DNA of 64,000 nt, from contig PDHQ01000001.1 of the NCBI GenBank assembly GCA_003339415.1, positions 621,857 to 685,856 on the forward strand. Reading direction: 5' to 3'. This DNA is from Ophiocordyceps camponoti-saundersi (nom. inval.) (taxonomy: Eukaryota > Ascomycota > Sordariomycetes > Hypocreales > Ophiocordycipitaceae). Below the pieces are notes generated by a model. It was given only the letters and a program-made list of their open reading frames with translations, did not search any database and was not told the origin of the DNA. The translations under genes were made by a program, and so were the position numbers. Of the stretch, positions 40,369 to 50,999 are shown piece by piece. Positions within the stretch are counted from its first letter, which is position 1. Each line of letters begins with the position of its first letter.

Positions 40369-40603
40369 TTTTTGAGGGGGGGGTTTTCTCCCTTGTGACG
40401 ATGGGAGGGCGGGGGAAGGTATGGGATTGTGGATTTTGCTGGGCTGAGGGGGAGAGGGAGGTTGTCGTGATGTGAATGGAGGGATCTCTTGGTTGGTGAT
40501 GGAGGAGGGGGGGGGGGGGGGGGGGGTTTGGCGGGACGGCGTCTCCGGAATCCCCTGTGCCTCCCGGCCCTTCCCCCCCCCCCCCTCTCCCCCCCCCTCC
40601 CCC

Positions 40604-40613
40604 NNNNNNNNNN
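40604..40613. other. Assembly gap (10 N)
   Basis: Ten N separate a C-rich left edge (several runs of C broken by T) from a run of pure G on the right. The true length and orientation across the join are unknown. Confidence 0.98.

Positions 40614-40705
<92 letters not shown>
40614..40705 (-). promoter_or_regulatory. Run of 92 G upstream of the DUF1295 gene
   Basis: Uninterrupted G on the + strand, that is C on the sense strand of the minus-strand gene starting at 40,368. It is either a real promoter homopolymer or a polymerase/assembly artefact beside the gap. Such DNA can form G-quadruplexes. Confidence 0.5.
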
Positions 40706-40707
<2 letters not shown>

Positions 40708-41091
40708 TGGGAGAATGGTGTTGACGAATACTACTATGGATACGGGAAACTCCCCCCCTCCCCTTTTACCAACCTCGTCGTCATCGGCTGGTTAGCTTGC
40801 AAGATCTTCGTCATCAGTTTAGCTAGCCAACTAAAGCTCGACGGCAATCAAAGGGACGAGTATCCGTAGAGGAAGACGATCAATAAGTCCGAGGACGAAG
40901 TACATAGAGAAGTAAAACCCCAGAAAAAGTGAATGACGCCATCGATATTAATTAGGTATGCATAGCATGTGACATCACCCCCATTTCCCATTACCTCCTA
41001 TTATCCCTCACCTCGCCTCACCTATCCCTCACCTCGTCTCACCTATACCTCACCTCAACTTGTCTTACACCAACATAAGAATCACACCTCA

Positions 41092-42158
41092 TCACCCCCT
41101 CCTCACAAACAAACACATATACATGACGCAGCAAAACGGCGCAGGAGCAGATGACCTCCCCCCTCGACCGGACTCCGTAAGCGAAAGCCCATCATCAACA
41201 TCACAACCGCAACAGCCACCTCCCCTTCCAACGCCATTCCTCAACGGCGGTCCATGGGCGTTGCGATGACGAGCCGACGTTGCGGATCGATCCCTTGCCT
41301 TGCCTCGATAGGCGGCTATGGATCGCATCTCGAGTTGGAATTCGCCGCTTTGTTCGCCGAAGAAGCTTTTTATCGACATGTTAGTGATTCTTTGTGGTTG
41401 GAACTGTGTGTGTGGATGGATTGGGAAGAAAGAAAAGAAAGAAAAGAAAAAAACATACCTTCGCATCATCAATCCTACCCTTCTGATGCACTTCAGTTCC
41501 AAGGGTTTCGCATCCTTCACCTCCCTCCCACGATACGTAGGCACAAAGTCCTCCCACGCAAGTCTAACGACCTTATCCTCAGAAGAACAACAACAGAAGA
41601 TAGCCTCCCAGCTAAGGACAGCAGCATCTCTTTTCCCACCCACCATCCCCCCATCATCCTCCTCCTCCTCCTCCTCATCGTCATCATCGCTAATCCTCTT
41701 CTCAGCCTTGACGTCCGAGAGGGTAAGGGCGTATTTCTTCTTCAGCTTCTCGTCCCCATCGCCACATCCCACAAGAGACAAGACGATGCCGTCGTACGCC
41801 GAAAGGTCGAGACAGAGATCCTCGTCTGCCGTCCGCTGAGAGGCGAAGCCCGCGCCGCCCAACGTCTGCGTGTCGAGCGTGCCGTTGAAGCTAGCCGTCT
41901 TGCCGTCCTTGGAGATGGTGAGGTAAGATTGAGACTTTCCCTTTCGAACCCTGTCGTCAGACGCTCTCCAATCTGTAGATTTCCACCGTCTGTTTTAAGG
42001 TTATCGTTTTGGTTATTTTTCCCCCCCAAGGTCAGCCCTGAAAAAACGATGTGAAAGGATTGCACTTTATGCAAACTCAACTTGTCGCCTCCGTAGAGGT
42101 AGAGTCGATCGTCGACTGTCATTGGCGCAGCTCTTTTTTCGTGGTCAGACGGGTTCAA
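41092..42158 (-). CDS. cia30: CIA30-domain protein (NDUFAF1-like)
   Basis: Three exons, complement(41,092-41,365; 41,459-41,972; 42,077-42,158), give 289 residues. The domain is clear from NWRASDDRVRKGKSQSYLTIS, FNGTLDTQTLGGAGFASQRT, LDLSAYDGIVLSLVGCGDG and AWEDFVPTYRGR, ending LKCIRRVGLMMRSFFGEQSGEF...RSIAA, which forms across intron 2. CIA30/NDUFAF1 proteins chaperone assembly of mitochondrial complex I membrane-arm intermediates. Odd points: an acidic loop (DDDDEEEEEEDD), a Gly/Arg-rich C-terminal extension ending in Cys-rich residues, a weak GTTTGC donor in intron 1, and no clear mitochondrial presequence (start MNPSDHEKRAAP; an alternative ATG is at 42,122). A cytosolic paralogue is therefore possible. 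It is divergent from the polyketide synthase gene. Confidence 0.78.
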
Positions 42159-42920
42159 TTGGTTGGCTTTGCTGGTTGGTTGTGACCTTTGGTGACGAGT
42201 TGAAGTTGGCTTTTTTGGCTACTTTTTTCCTTCAATCGATAGCATCTCCGGTTTGACCGGCTCCGACGGACAAGACCCCCGCAGGGCCGGATCCGGCAGT
42301 GAAGGGGGGGGGGGGGGGGGGGGGGGGGGTTCCCTTGCATGCGTGCTTTGTGTGTCTGCCTCATCTCCATGCATATCCGTACATACAGACTCACACACTA
42401 CACTACACACATGGGTGCCCAACCTGACGGCGCTTCTGCAACTGACTGGCTGTGTCACAGACTCGTGGCCGAGACCCCGAGAGATATTTGTGAGATGATC
42501 ATGTTACTGCTTTCTCTGCAGTGGAACCGGTGGTTGATGACGATGTTCCTGATGAGGTCATGAAGATTCACCTCTTTCTACCGTCTACCAACAACCAACA
42601 CAGATGTGAACTACGGGTATGATCAGTAGAAACTAGCAAAAGAATACGAGAGTCAGTTTATCCAGTTGAAATGCCCCCCCTTGGCTGTATATACTATACG
42701 GATAAGGCGTCAAGACCGCCATTAGGGGGTCTATATCAGGCTATATGTATCCGTCTATGCATACAGATCAGGCACATTGGCGGATGCAACTCAGCATCAG
42801 TTGCATACATACTGATGAAAAACACGTTGCATCTCACCGGTCTTCTTGCTCTACGAATATATCATGCAACTATGAGACGCCCCCTTCTACCGATGTCAAC
42901 CATACACCTTCAAAACCATC
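42159..42920. promoter_or_regulatory. Divergent intergenic region, CIA30 gene and polyketide synthase
   Basis: These 762 bp separate two start codons facing outward. A run of 26 G (42,304-42,329) lies 146-171 bp upstream of the CIA30 start. Two TATCCGTA octamers occur at 42,374-42,381 and 42,697-42,704, plus a near match (TATCCGTC) at about 42,748. No zinc-cluster inverted repeat stands out to the eye. Confidence 0.55.
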
Positions 42921-45900
42921 ATGGCAGAAGAAACGTACATCTTCCTCTTCGGAGACCAAACTGAAAACTACCGCTCGCTTCTCGATTCTCTCCTCCGTCT
43001 CAAGCCTGACCCACTCCTCGAGTCCTTTCTATCGACTTCGTACACTCATCTCCGAGCCGAGATTCTGCAACATCATGATTCACGCAACCATGTCTCGTTG
43101 TCCTTCTCTACCCTCTTGGAGTTGCTGACCGTTTCCTCCTTGCCTCCTTCGCAGCAGGTTGCCCTCGACCACGGCCTGAGCAGCATCTGTCACTTTGCTC
43201 TCTTCTTTCATCACCTCGGCCAACGATGCGGAGGCGTGTTTCCGATTCCGAAGGGCTGTTATCTCGGTATCTGTACGGGCTCGCTCGCCGCCGCTGCCGT
43301 AGAAGCTTGTAAGACGCCGCTTGAGCTGCTTTCCGTCTCTGTCCAGGTCTGTATCTTGTCCTACCGGCTTGGATTCTACGCTGCAGAGACGGGGACGCGG
43401 TACGATAGGGTGCGAGACCAGCGCCAGTCGTGGGCTGTTACGGTCCCTGGCTTTGGCTGGAAGGATGCTCTCGACGTCATTGATTGGTTTGTAGATCCTA
43501 CGGTTTGTTTCTTCTTGCTATCCAGGCCAATGGAAGAAGAGGAGAAGAGTAACAATATGATCAACATCACAGGTCGGCAAGCACTACGAGCCATACGTCG
43601 GCGTCGTCGGTGATAGAGCAACGACCATCTATGCCCCGCCCTCGATCATTCAACAGCTTCAGAAGCGAATCAAGACGGCGGTTTTCTCCTTGCCTGTCTG
43701 GGCACCGTATCACGCATCTCACATCTATGGCTCGGCCGAGGTTGAGAGCCTGTTGGATGACTTCCAGTTTAGCAGCGGAGAAGTGAGGGACGGGCTTCTC
43801 AACTCCGTCAGAGCGATTCTCATCCATCAAGTCGACTTCTCAGAACTCGCCTCTACCCTGAAAAGCCATCTCGTATCAACCAAAGAAGCCGTCTTGATAC
43901 CGCTTGCTTCCTCCGCAGGCCAGTCTCTATGCAAGCATCTTTCTCCTACAAGCATTCAGCTAGCAGAAGCTATCATCAAACCCAACTCGGACAACCATCC
44001 CGTCACAAGCCAGTTCTCGAATCGTTGCGAGATCGCCATCGTCGGAGTGTCATGCCGCCTCCCTGAAGCCGACAGCGTACAGGAGTTCTGGCGTCTCGTG
44101 TACGAAGGTAGAGACATCCACCAGATTGTCCCTCAGACGAGATGGGATGCTTCAACTCACGTCGATACTTCTGACTCGCCTCGGAAAAACACCAGTCGGA
44201 CCCCGTACGGCTGCTGGCTGAGAGATGCTGGCTTGTTCGACGCTGGCTTCTTTGGCATGACGCCTCGCGAGTGCGAACAGGTTGATCCGGCGCAGCGGCT
44301 TGCCCTTCTCACTGCGTACGAGGCTCTCGAGGACGGAGGGATCGTGCCTGGCATGGGACTGGCAGCGCAGAGGGATAGGGTTGGGGTGTGGTAAGTTGAT
44401 ATAAGCATATATCTCTATACACCATACACACACATCTAACAGTATCATCACGTAATAGCTACGGCGTAACGAGCAACGACTGGATGGAAACAAACTCGGC
44501 CCAGGACATCGACGCTCACTTCATCCCGGGTGGCAACAGGGCCTTCATCCCCGGCCGCATCAGCTACAGCCTCAAGGTCAGCGGCCCGAGCCTCTCCGTC
44601 GACACGGCCTGCTCCAGCAGCGCGGCAGCCATCCACGCCGGCTGTAACCTGCTATGGCAAGGCGAGGCCGACACCATCATCGCGGGGGGGACCAACGTCC
44701 TGACGAACCCGGACTTCACCGCTGGGCTTGATCGTGGTCATTTCCTGTCTCGGACGGGAAACTGCCGGACCTTTGACGATGAGGCTGACGGTTATTGCCG
44801 TGGAGAAGGTCCTCTTCTACTTCCCTCCCTCCCCCTCCCCTCTCTCTATGGCTTCATCCACTGATTCAACCTCTTGTACGCACGTAAAGGAGTCGTCAGC
44901 CTCGTCCTCAAACGTCTTCCAGACGCGATAGCGGACGGAGACGACGTCAAAGCTCTCATCCTAAACGTAACCTCAAATCACTCAGCCGAAGCAGCCTCCC
45001 TCACAAGACCAAGCCTCCAAGCCCAACGCGACATCTTCACCCGGACCCTGAATGGACTGAGCCCCAGCCTCGTCAGCTACGTCGAGATGCACGGGACGGG
45101 CACCCAGATAGGCGACGCGACAGAGATGGACAGCCTCCTGCACGTCGTTGCTTCTCCGAAGCAGAATAGAATCTCGCAAGGGGAGATTCTATACCTTGGT
45201 TCCGTCAAGGCTAATGTCGGTCACGGGGAGGCCGTTGCTGCTGCTACGGGACTCGTCAAGATCTTGTCCATGATGGAGCATGACACGATCCCTCCGCATA
45301 TCGGTATCAAGACGAGGATAAATCGCAGATTTCCGTCTGATCTGACGTCTAATCGGGGAGGCGTGAGGATCCCGTCGTCACCGGTTGAATGGTCGGCTTC
45401 GAAACCTCGGTATGCGTTGCTAAACAGCTTCAACGCCGCGGGAGGAAACACGACGCTCTTACTACGAGATGGACCTACAAGAGACAGAGGACAAGAAGGT
45501 ACAGATCCGAGAGGGAGCCATCCCGTCGTCATATCCGCAAAGTCCGCCACTGCTCTATCGCGTAACATGGAAGCACTAGCTTCTCACCTCCGAGAGAAGC
45601 CCTGTACCAGCCTCCCATCCCTCTCCTACACTACAACCGCCAGGCGGATGCACCATCCATTCCGGGCCGCCTTTTCCGTCTCGTCTGTACAGCAACTCGT
45701 GTCCGCGTTGGAGAGTGAGAGGGCCCAGGTCTCGAGGACGTTGAAGTCTCCCCCCGTCGTCTTCGCCTTCACAGGGCAAGGGAGTCAGGACCTCACGGCT
45801 GCTAGAGATGCCTACTTCAACCTACCGCGCGTCGTGAAAGCTAATGTCGAAGAGCACGACGCTATAGCCAGACGAGCAGGAGCTCCGTCTTTTCTCCATT

Positions 45901-48900
45901 TGCTTACGACGGACGAGAAGACGACTGAGATGGAGACTTCGACGACAACCATCCAGCTCGCCATCCTCTCCCTACAAATGGCGTTGACGAAGCTATGGTT
46001 GTCGTGGGGCGTCCACCCCGTAGGTGTCATTGGCCATAGCCTGGGCCACTACGCCGCCCTTGCAGCAGCGGGGGTGATTTCCGAAGCGGACGCCATCTTC
46101 CTCGTCGGCATGAGAGCTCGGCTCGTCGGTTCGACCTGTCGGCCCGGGACGCACAAGATGCTTTATGCTCGAAGCAGTGAGGCTAAGTTGACGATGCTGA
46201 TGGAGGAGTGTGATGCCTCGAGCGTTGAGGTTGCTTGCGTCAACGGTCCGAGAGACGTAGTTTTGAGCGGAGAGCGATGTGATATCGACACAATTCATGC
46301 TCGTCTTATGGCGGAGAAGATTTCATGTCGTCTTCTCGACGTTGACTATGCCTTTCACTCATCTCAGATGGACAACATGCTGGAAGATTTCGCATCAACT
46401 GTATCTGGCATCAGGTTTCATCACCCGGCTCTGATCCCCGTCCTCTATCCGGATGGAAAAGACGCATCAGATCTGATAAGTCACGCCCGTCAAAGAGTCG
46501 ACGTCGTTTCTGCCCTCGACTCAGGTAAAAGACAAGGCGTGGTGACGGATAAAACCGTCTTTGTCGAACTCGGCCATGCCAGCACCGTGGCATCCATGGT
46601 GAAAGTCATACTGGGAGAGTCAACGACTGCGGTTCCTACGCTAAGCAGGAATAGGGATGCGTGGAGCACCGTCTCTCACGCTATGTCTCGTCTCTACGAG
46701 GCTGGCCTTGATATCAGATGGGATCGTTATCATGATGAGTTTAGACATCATCTGCGCGTTCTCTCTTTGCCTCTCTATAGATGGGATCTTCGCAACTACT
46801 GGATTCCATATAGGAACAGCTGGTCTCTCCGCAAGGGAGATGGTGAACCTCTTTCAACGACGAAGACAACGACAACTATCCACCAAATCATCGATGACCA
46901 ACTCCCCAGCTCGCTGACTCTGCGAACCGACTTGACCTCACCAATTATCCGCTCCGTCATCCAAGGCCACAGAGTCAAGGGAGTTTCCCTCGTCACGCCA
47001 GTGAGTCTCGCGTCGGAATATTCCCACTCACCCCCATAAACTGACGATACGCAAAGTCATTCTACGTCGACATTGCCCTATCAGCAAGCCATCATCTCCA
47101 AAGAAACACCAATTTCAGCTTCATCCAAGACCACCAACCCTGCATCCGAGAAATGACCATCATGAAAGCCCTCATCCCATCGCAAACGTCTCACATCCGA
47201 ACCGAAATCAGCATAGAGTCCAATAACCGCAGACACCTCAATATCCTCTTTTCCTCCGTAAATCAAGACATTAAAACAACGCACGCCCGCTGCAAACTAC
47301 ACTACGAACCTATTCCCCCCACAGAAAGACTAGACTCGCTCCGGTCCGAAGCAGGATCGCTTACCGCGAAGCTCAACCTCGGGCTCGAAGACGGGACGAG
47401 CTACCGCTTTAACAAGGCGATGATCTATAGGATGGTTGCCGTCTTGGCCGACTTTGACGCATGCTACAAGGGTCTCAACACCGTCGTGCTCGACAGCGGC
47501 GCCATGGAGGCCTCGGGGGTCGTCAGCTTACCTTCTTCAGATGCAGCTTTCACCGTCCATCCAGCTCATCTAGACGCGCTGATGCAACTGCCGGGTTTCG
47601 TCATGAATGCAAACGACGCGTCTGATCTTGAAGTGAAGGCCTTTGTGAACCATGGCTGGGACGAGTTGACCTTGTTTGAGCCTCTGAAACCTGCTGTTGT
47701 CTATCAGTCGTGTGTAAGGATGCGACGACATGACGACTCTGTCTGGAAGGGGACTATGACGGTGGTCAGCGGTCAGAGGACGGTAGCTTTGGTTGAGGGC
47801 ATCACTGTGAGTTTACCTCTTCTTCTTCTTCATCCTCTTTCTCCTCCTCTTCCTGTACCTTCAGATCTTCTCCCTCCTCTGCTCACCAACAATATTCAGA
47901 TGCAAGGCCTCCACCCCCGCCTCCTAAACAGCATCCTCAAAACAGCAAGTATAACATCTCAAACCCCTCACATCAACAACAACAGTAACCACAACGACGC
48001 CATCACGGCCATCATAGCAGAAGAAAGCGGCATCCCACCCGAAAACCTATCCGACGACACGGACCTCTCCTCCATAGGCATCGACTCTCTTCTCGCCCTC
48101 CTCATCACGAGCAGGTTACGAGAAGAGCTAGGCTTCCATCTTGAGCCGTCCGTTTCCATCTTCGATCGCTTCCGCACTCTCGCTGAGCTCAAGGAGGGGT
48201 TCTCCGGTGGAAAAGATCTGGATACCGGCTCTTCAGAGTTAGAAAGGGAACTCAGTCACCAGGAACATACAAAAACCCTCAGCAACCACACGCAGCAACC
48301 AGCTACACCCCTCAAGCCGACCCTTTTCCTCCTCCCAGACGGCTCCGGCTCCCCAACCTCCTACAGCGCCCTCACCCTCCCGCAAACTCACACGCTAATC
48401 GCACTCCCAAGCCCATACAAGCATAACCCGAAAGCCATGCTCTCCCTTCCTCTAGACGAACTCATAGAGTCCTACATAGCAGAGATACAGCTTCGGCAAC
48501 CTCGAGGCCCCTACCTCCTCGGGGGCTGGTCCTCGGGCGGCATCCTCGCCTACCGCGCCGCTCAGATGCTCCTGCAGAGGAACTTTTCCGTCCGGGCCAT
48601 CATCCTCATCGACTCGCCCCCTCCCCTCCACGGCCTCGAGCCTCTACCCCCCACCTTCTACCGCCACTGCATCGACGAGCGAGTCATAGGCCGCGCAGAC
48701 GGCCAACTTCCAGCCTGGCTCCTCCCCCACTTCGAGGCTACCATCGACCTCCTCTCGTCGTACCGGCCGACCAGGCTGGTGGCAGGAGAGGTTCCGGACG
48801 TCTTCATCTGCTGGGCCGGCCAGCCGGCTCTGCCTGGCTTCCGCCTTCGGCCTGAGCACGGCCAGGGGGTGCGCTTCCTTACGGAGCGGAGGGGGGATTT

Positions 48901-49182
48901 CGGTCCGGCTGGGTGGGAGGAGCTGGTTCCGAGGGGGAAGCTCTCGACGCACGTCCTTGAAGGATTTGATCACTTTGGCATCATGGTACGTTTTTTCTTC
49001 TTTCTACCCTCTTTTCTTATGTTGTTATCTTTTTCTTTTCTATGAGTGTGATTGGTTGTGTCGGCTGACGGCTCGTGTCTACACGTCTGTAGAAGGGTGA
49101 CGGTGCATGCGCTCTGGCAGCTTGGTTGACAGACGTGCTCGCCCAGCTTGGAAACGGCGAAGAGGGTCACGACTCTCGATGA
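42921..49182 (+). CDS. Non-reducing polyketide synthase, SAT-KS-MAT-PT-ACP-TE
   Basis: Seven exons (42,921-43,502; 43,573-44,390; 44,459-44,808; 44,890-47,000; 47,057-47,806; 47,900-48,985; 49,093-49,182) keep frame and give 1,928 residues. SAT: GICTG with Cys at about 118 and APYHASHIY His. KS: from about 346, active DTACSSS Cys near 516, HGTGT His near 651 and ANVGH His near 695. MAT: FTGQGSQ and GHSLGH Ser near 966. PT: QGHRVKG His near 1,276 and [11 protein letters not shown]sp near 1,459. One ACP: GIDSLL Ser near 1,600. TE/cyclase: GGWSSGG Ser near 1,748, IDSPPP, and GFDHFG His. All catalytic residues are present, so it should make an aromatic polyketide in the cytosol; chain length and ring pattern cannot be read. 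The PT-ACP intron (93 bp) has no in-frame stop. It converges on a FAD oxidase gene. A SAT with an intact Cys may accept acetyl or a pre-made starter. Confidence 0.93.
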
Positions 49183-49467
49183 GCCCGCGCGTCTTCAACC
49201 GTATTACTCTCCCGAGTTGAAGTCGCGAGTCACGATCGAGTCGCAAGTCTCGTAGCTGTCAATTCTTCAGGCTGCAAGTCGGACGAGACCTCAAGGACCA
49301 GTATGCAGCTCAACGTCTCATATATAACATCCGCCGCGTCAAGCATCAGCAAAGACGTGTTATGTACAATCGTTCAAAGCATCAGCTCAACGGCCCGTAT
49401 ATACTGTGCACCATATAAAGCATCACTCCCATCTTAAACAACGAACATTATGCCAGCACCTCAGACA
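49183..49467. other. Convergent 3' spacer of the polyketide synthase and the FAD oxidase
   Basis: These 285 bp lie between two stop codons. Direct repeats of GCATCAGC/AAAGCATCA (about 49,342, 49,377, 49,421) and TCGCGAGTC/GTCGCAAGTC variants are visible. No gene is supported. Confidence 0.5.
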
Positions 49468-50999
49468 TCAAGAAAACAGAGGAAACCACTGACTGAACCG
49501 ACACCTCGGATCATACCTCTTCTTCAAACTCCTCAGACGACTCAGACCATAGCCGTAGACGACTTCAAGCGGCTCATCGCCGAAAGCGTTGTTGATATAC
49601 CTGCACATCGCCGCCATCAGCACGCGCCCCCTTTTTCTCGTCTCACCAGACGAACATGGAAAGAAGGGGTGTGAAAACATACGTCATGCGCTCCGTAAGC
49701 CCATCAGCCGCCTGCCAAAGCGACCGCGCTCGTCTCCCGTACTCGACGGCAGCCTCGTCAAAGGCGGCGTCCTCGTACGCGATGGTCAAGGTCGGGAACA
49801 CGCCGACGTCGTTCCGGAACGGTACCGCGGAGCTGGTCAGGGACATCGACCGAGCCTTGTCCATGGAGAACCAATTGACCAGCATCGAGCTGTTGGCCGC
49901 GCCGGGCTGCTGCACCGCGTCGTGCCAGACGTCGTAGACCTGGCCGAAGACTACCGGGTCGAAACGCGACAGGCCGGCGCCCCAGGTAGGCTTGCGGCCT
50001 CCTTTCCTACAGGCGGCGGTCGAGGGCGCGTTCCATGCCTTCCACGGCTTCATCGACGTCGAGTCCGAGACGGGACCGAGCGTCAACAGTGAGGCGAAGC
50101 ATTCCGTCGCCTCGGCAGCGGAGCCGTGGAAGAAGAGCTCGACGACGACGACGGCCGCGGAGCCGTTCTGCGTCGCGTACAGCAAGCCGAGGGAGGCGGG
50201 CGGCGGCAACGTCGTCAGACCGGCGAGGGCGCCGAGGACCGAAGCGAGCTTCTCGGGTGGGAAGACCAGGCTGCCCTGCCAGGCGGTCAGGAGGGCGTCC
50301 GGATAGGCAGCGACGGATACCTCGACGACGACGCCGAAGTTGGGGCCGGCGCCGCGCAAGGCCCACCACAGGTCCGGGTCAGAGGACTCGGTGACGGTGC
50401 GCAGGCTGCCATCGGACAAGACGACGTCCATGGAGAGAACGGTGTCGACCAAGAGGCCGTACTGGCCCGTCAAATGGCTGGAGCCGCCTCCGAGGAGAGC
50501 GCCGAGGAATCCTACGCAGTCACAGGTGGGGGTGGCGACGAGCGAGCCGGCGTTGGAGCCGGCTTCGACGACGTCGGCCGTCAAGGCGCCGGCTCCGATA
50601 TTGGCGACGGTCTTGTCACGACTGAAGGTGACGGAGCGGAGGAGATCAAGGGCGAGGTAGAACCCATCATGGTCGAGCTTCAAGCCTATAGGCCAGCCGT
50701 TTCCTCCGTTGTAGACGAGGAAGGGGATGTTGTGTGTGTCTGCCCACCAGATCTGACGGCGGTGCAGGTGAGATTTTTAAGCAGGTATCGAATGATAATG
50801 AGGAAACACGACGAACTGTAGTCTGCACATCCGATACGGTAGCAGGGCGGACAACCGCGCCGGGAGACGGGGCGCCGTATTCGCTCCATCTAGGCGCATA
50901 GCCGTCGATCCGACTCCCTGGTGAGAGGAGGTGGCGGAGAGGACGCAGATCAAGAGTATAGGCGACGCCGAGGACGAGAAACAGAGGCCAGAATAACAT
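49468..50999 (-). CDS. Secreted FAD-linked oxidoreductase (BBE/FAD_binding_4 type)
   Basis: Three exons, complement(49,468-49,600; 49,683-50,752; 50,817-50,999), encode 461 residues. A signal peptide (MLFWPLFLVLGVAYTLDL) is followed by the FAD domain (AVVRPATVSDVQTT, then IWWADTHNIPFLVYNGGNGW, GAGALTADVV, ...GFLGALLGGGSSHLTGQYGL) and a C-terminal BBE segment (YINNAFGDEPLEVVYG...LRSLKKRYDP). In many relatives FAD is doubly bound through the His of a GGH motif and a Cys before VG. Here GGH is GGN, while CDCVG keeps a Cys in the right place, so a single covalent link is predicted. Next to the polyketide synthase it most likely oxidises or couples the aromatic product. Confidence 0.85.

Larger units (their letters stand above)
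40369..41091. other. Gene-free stretch with assembly gap and homopolymers
   Basis: Upstream of the DUF1295 gene. It contains 20 G at 40,507-40,526, a C-rich stretch, 10 N and 92 G (listed separately). Further right are several tandem CTCACCTCGCCTCACC/CTCACCTATCCCTC units (about 41,005-41,060). No gene is supported. Confidence 0.6.

Noticed and set aside
50126..50821. 231-residue plus-strand frame opposite the FAD oxidase
   Set aside because: Antisense shadow; the minus strand carries the conserved FAD domain.
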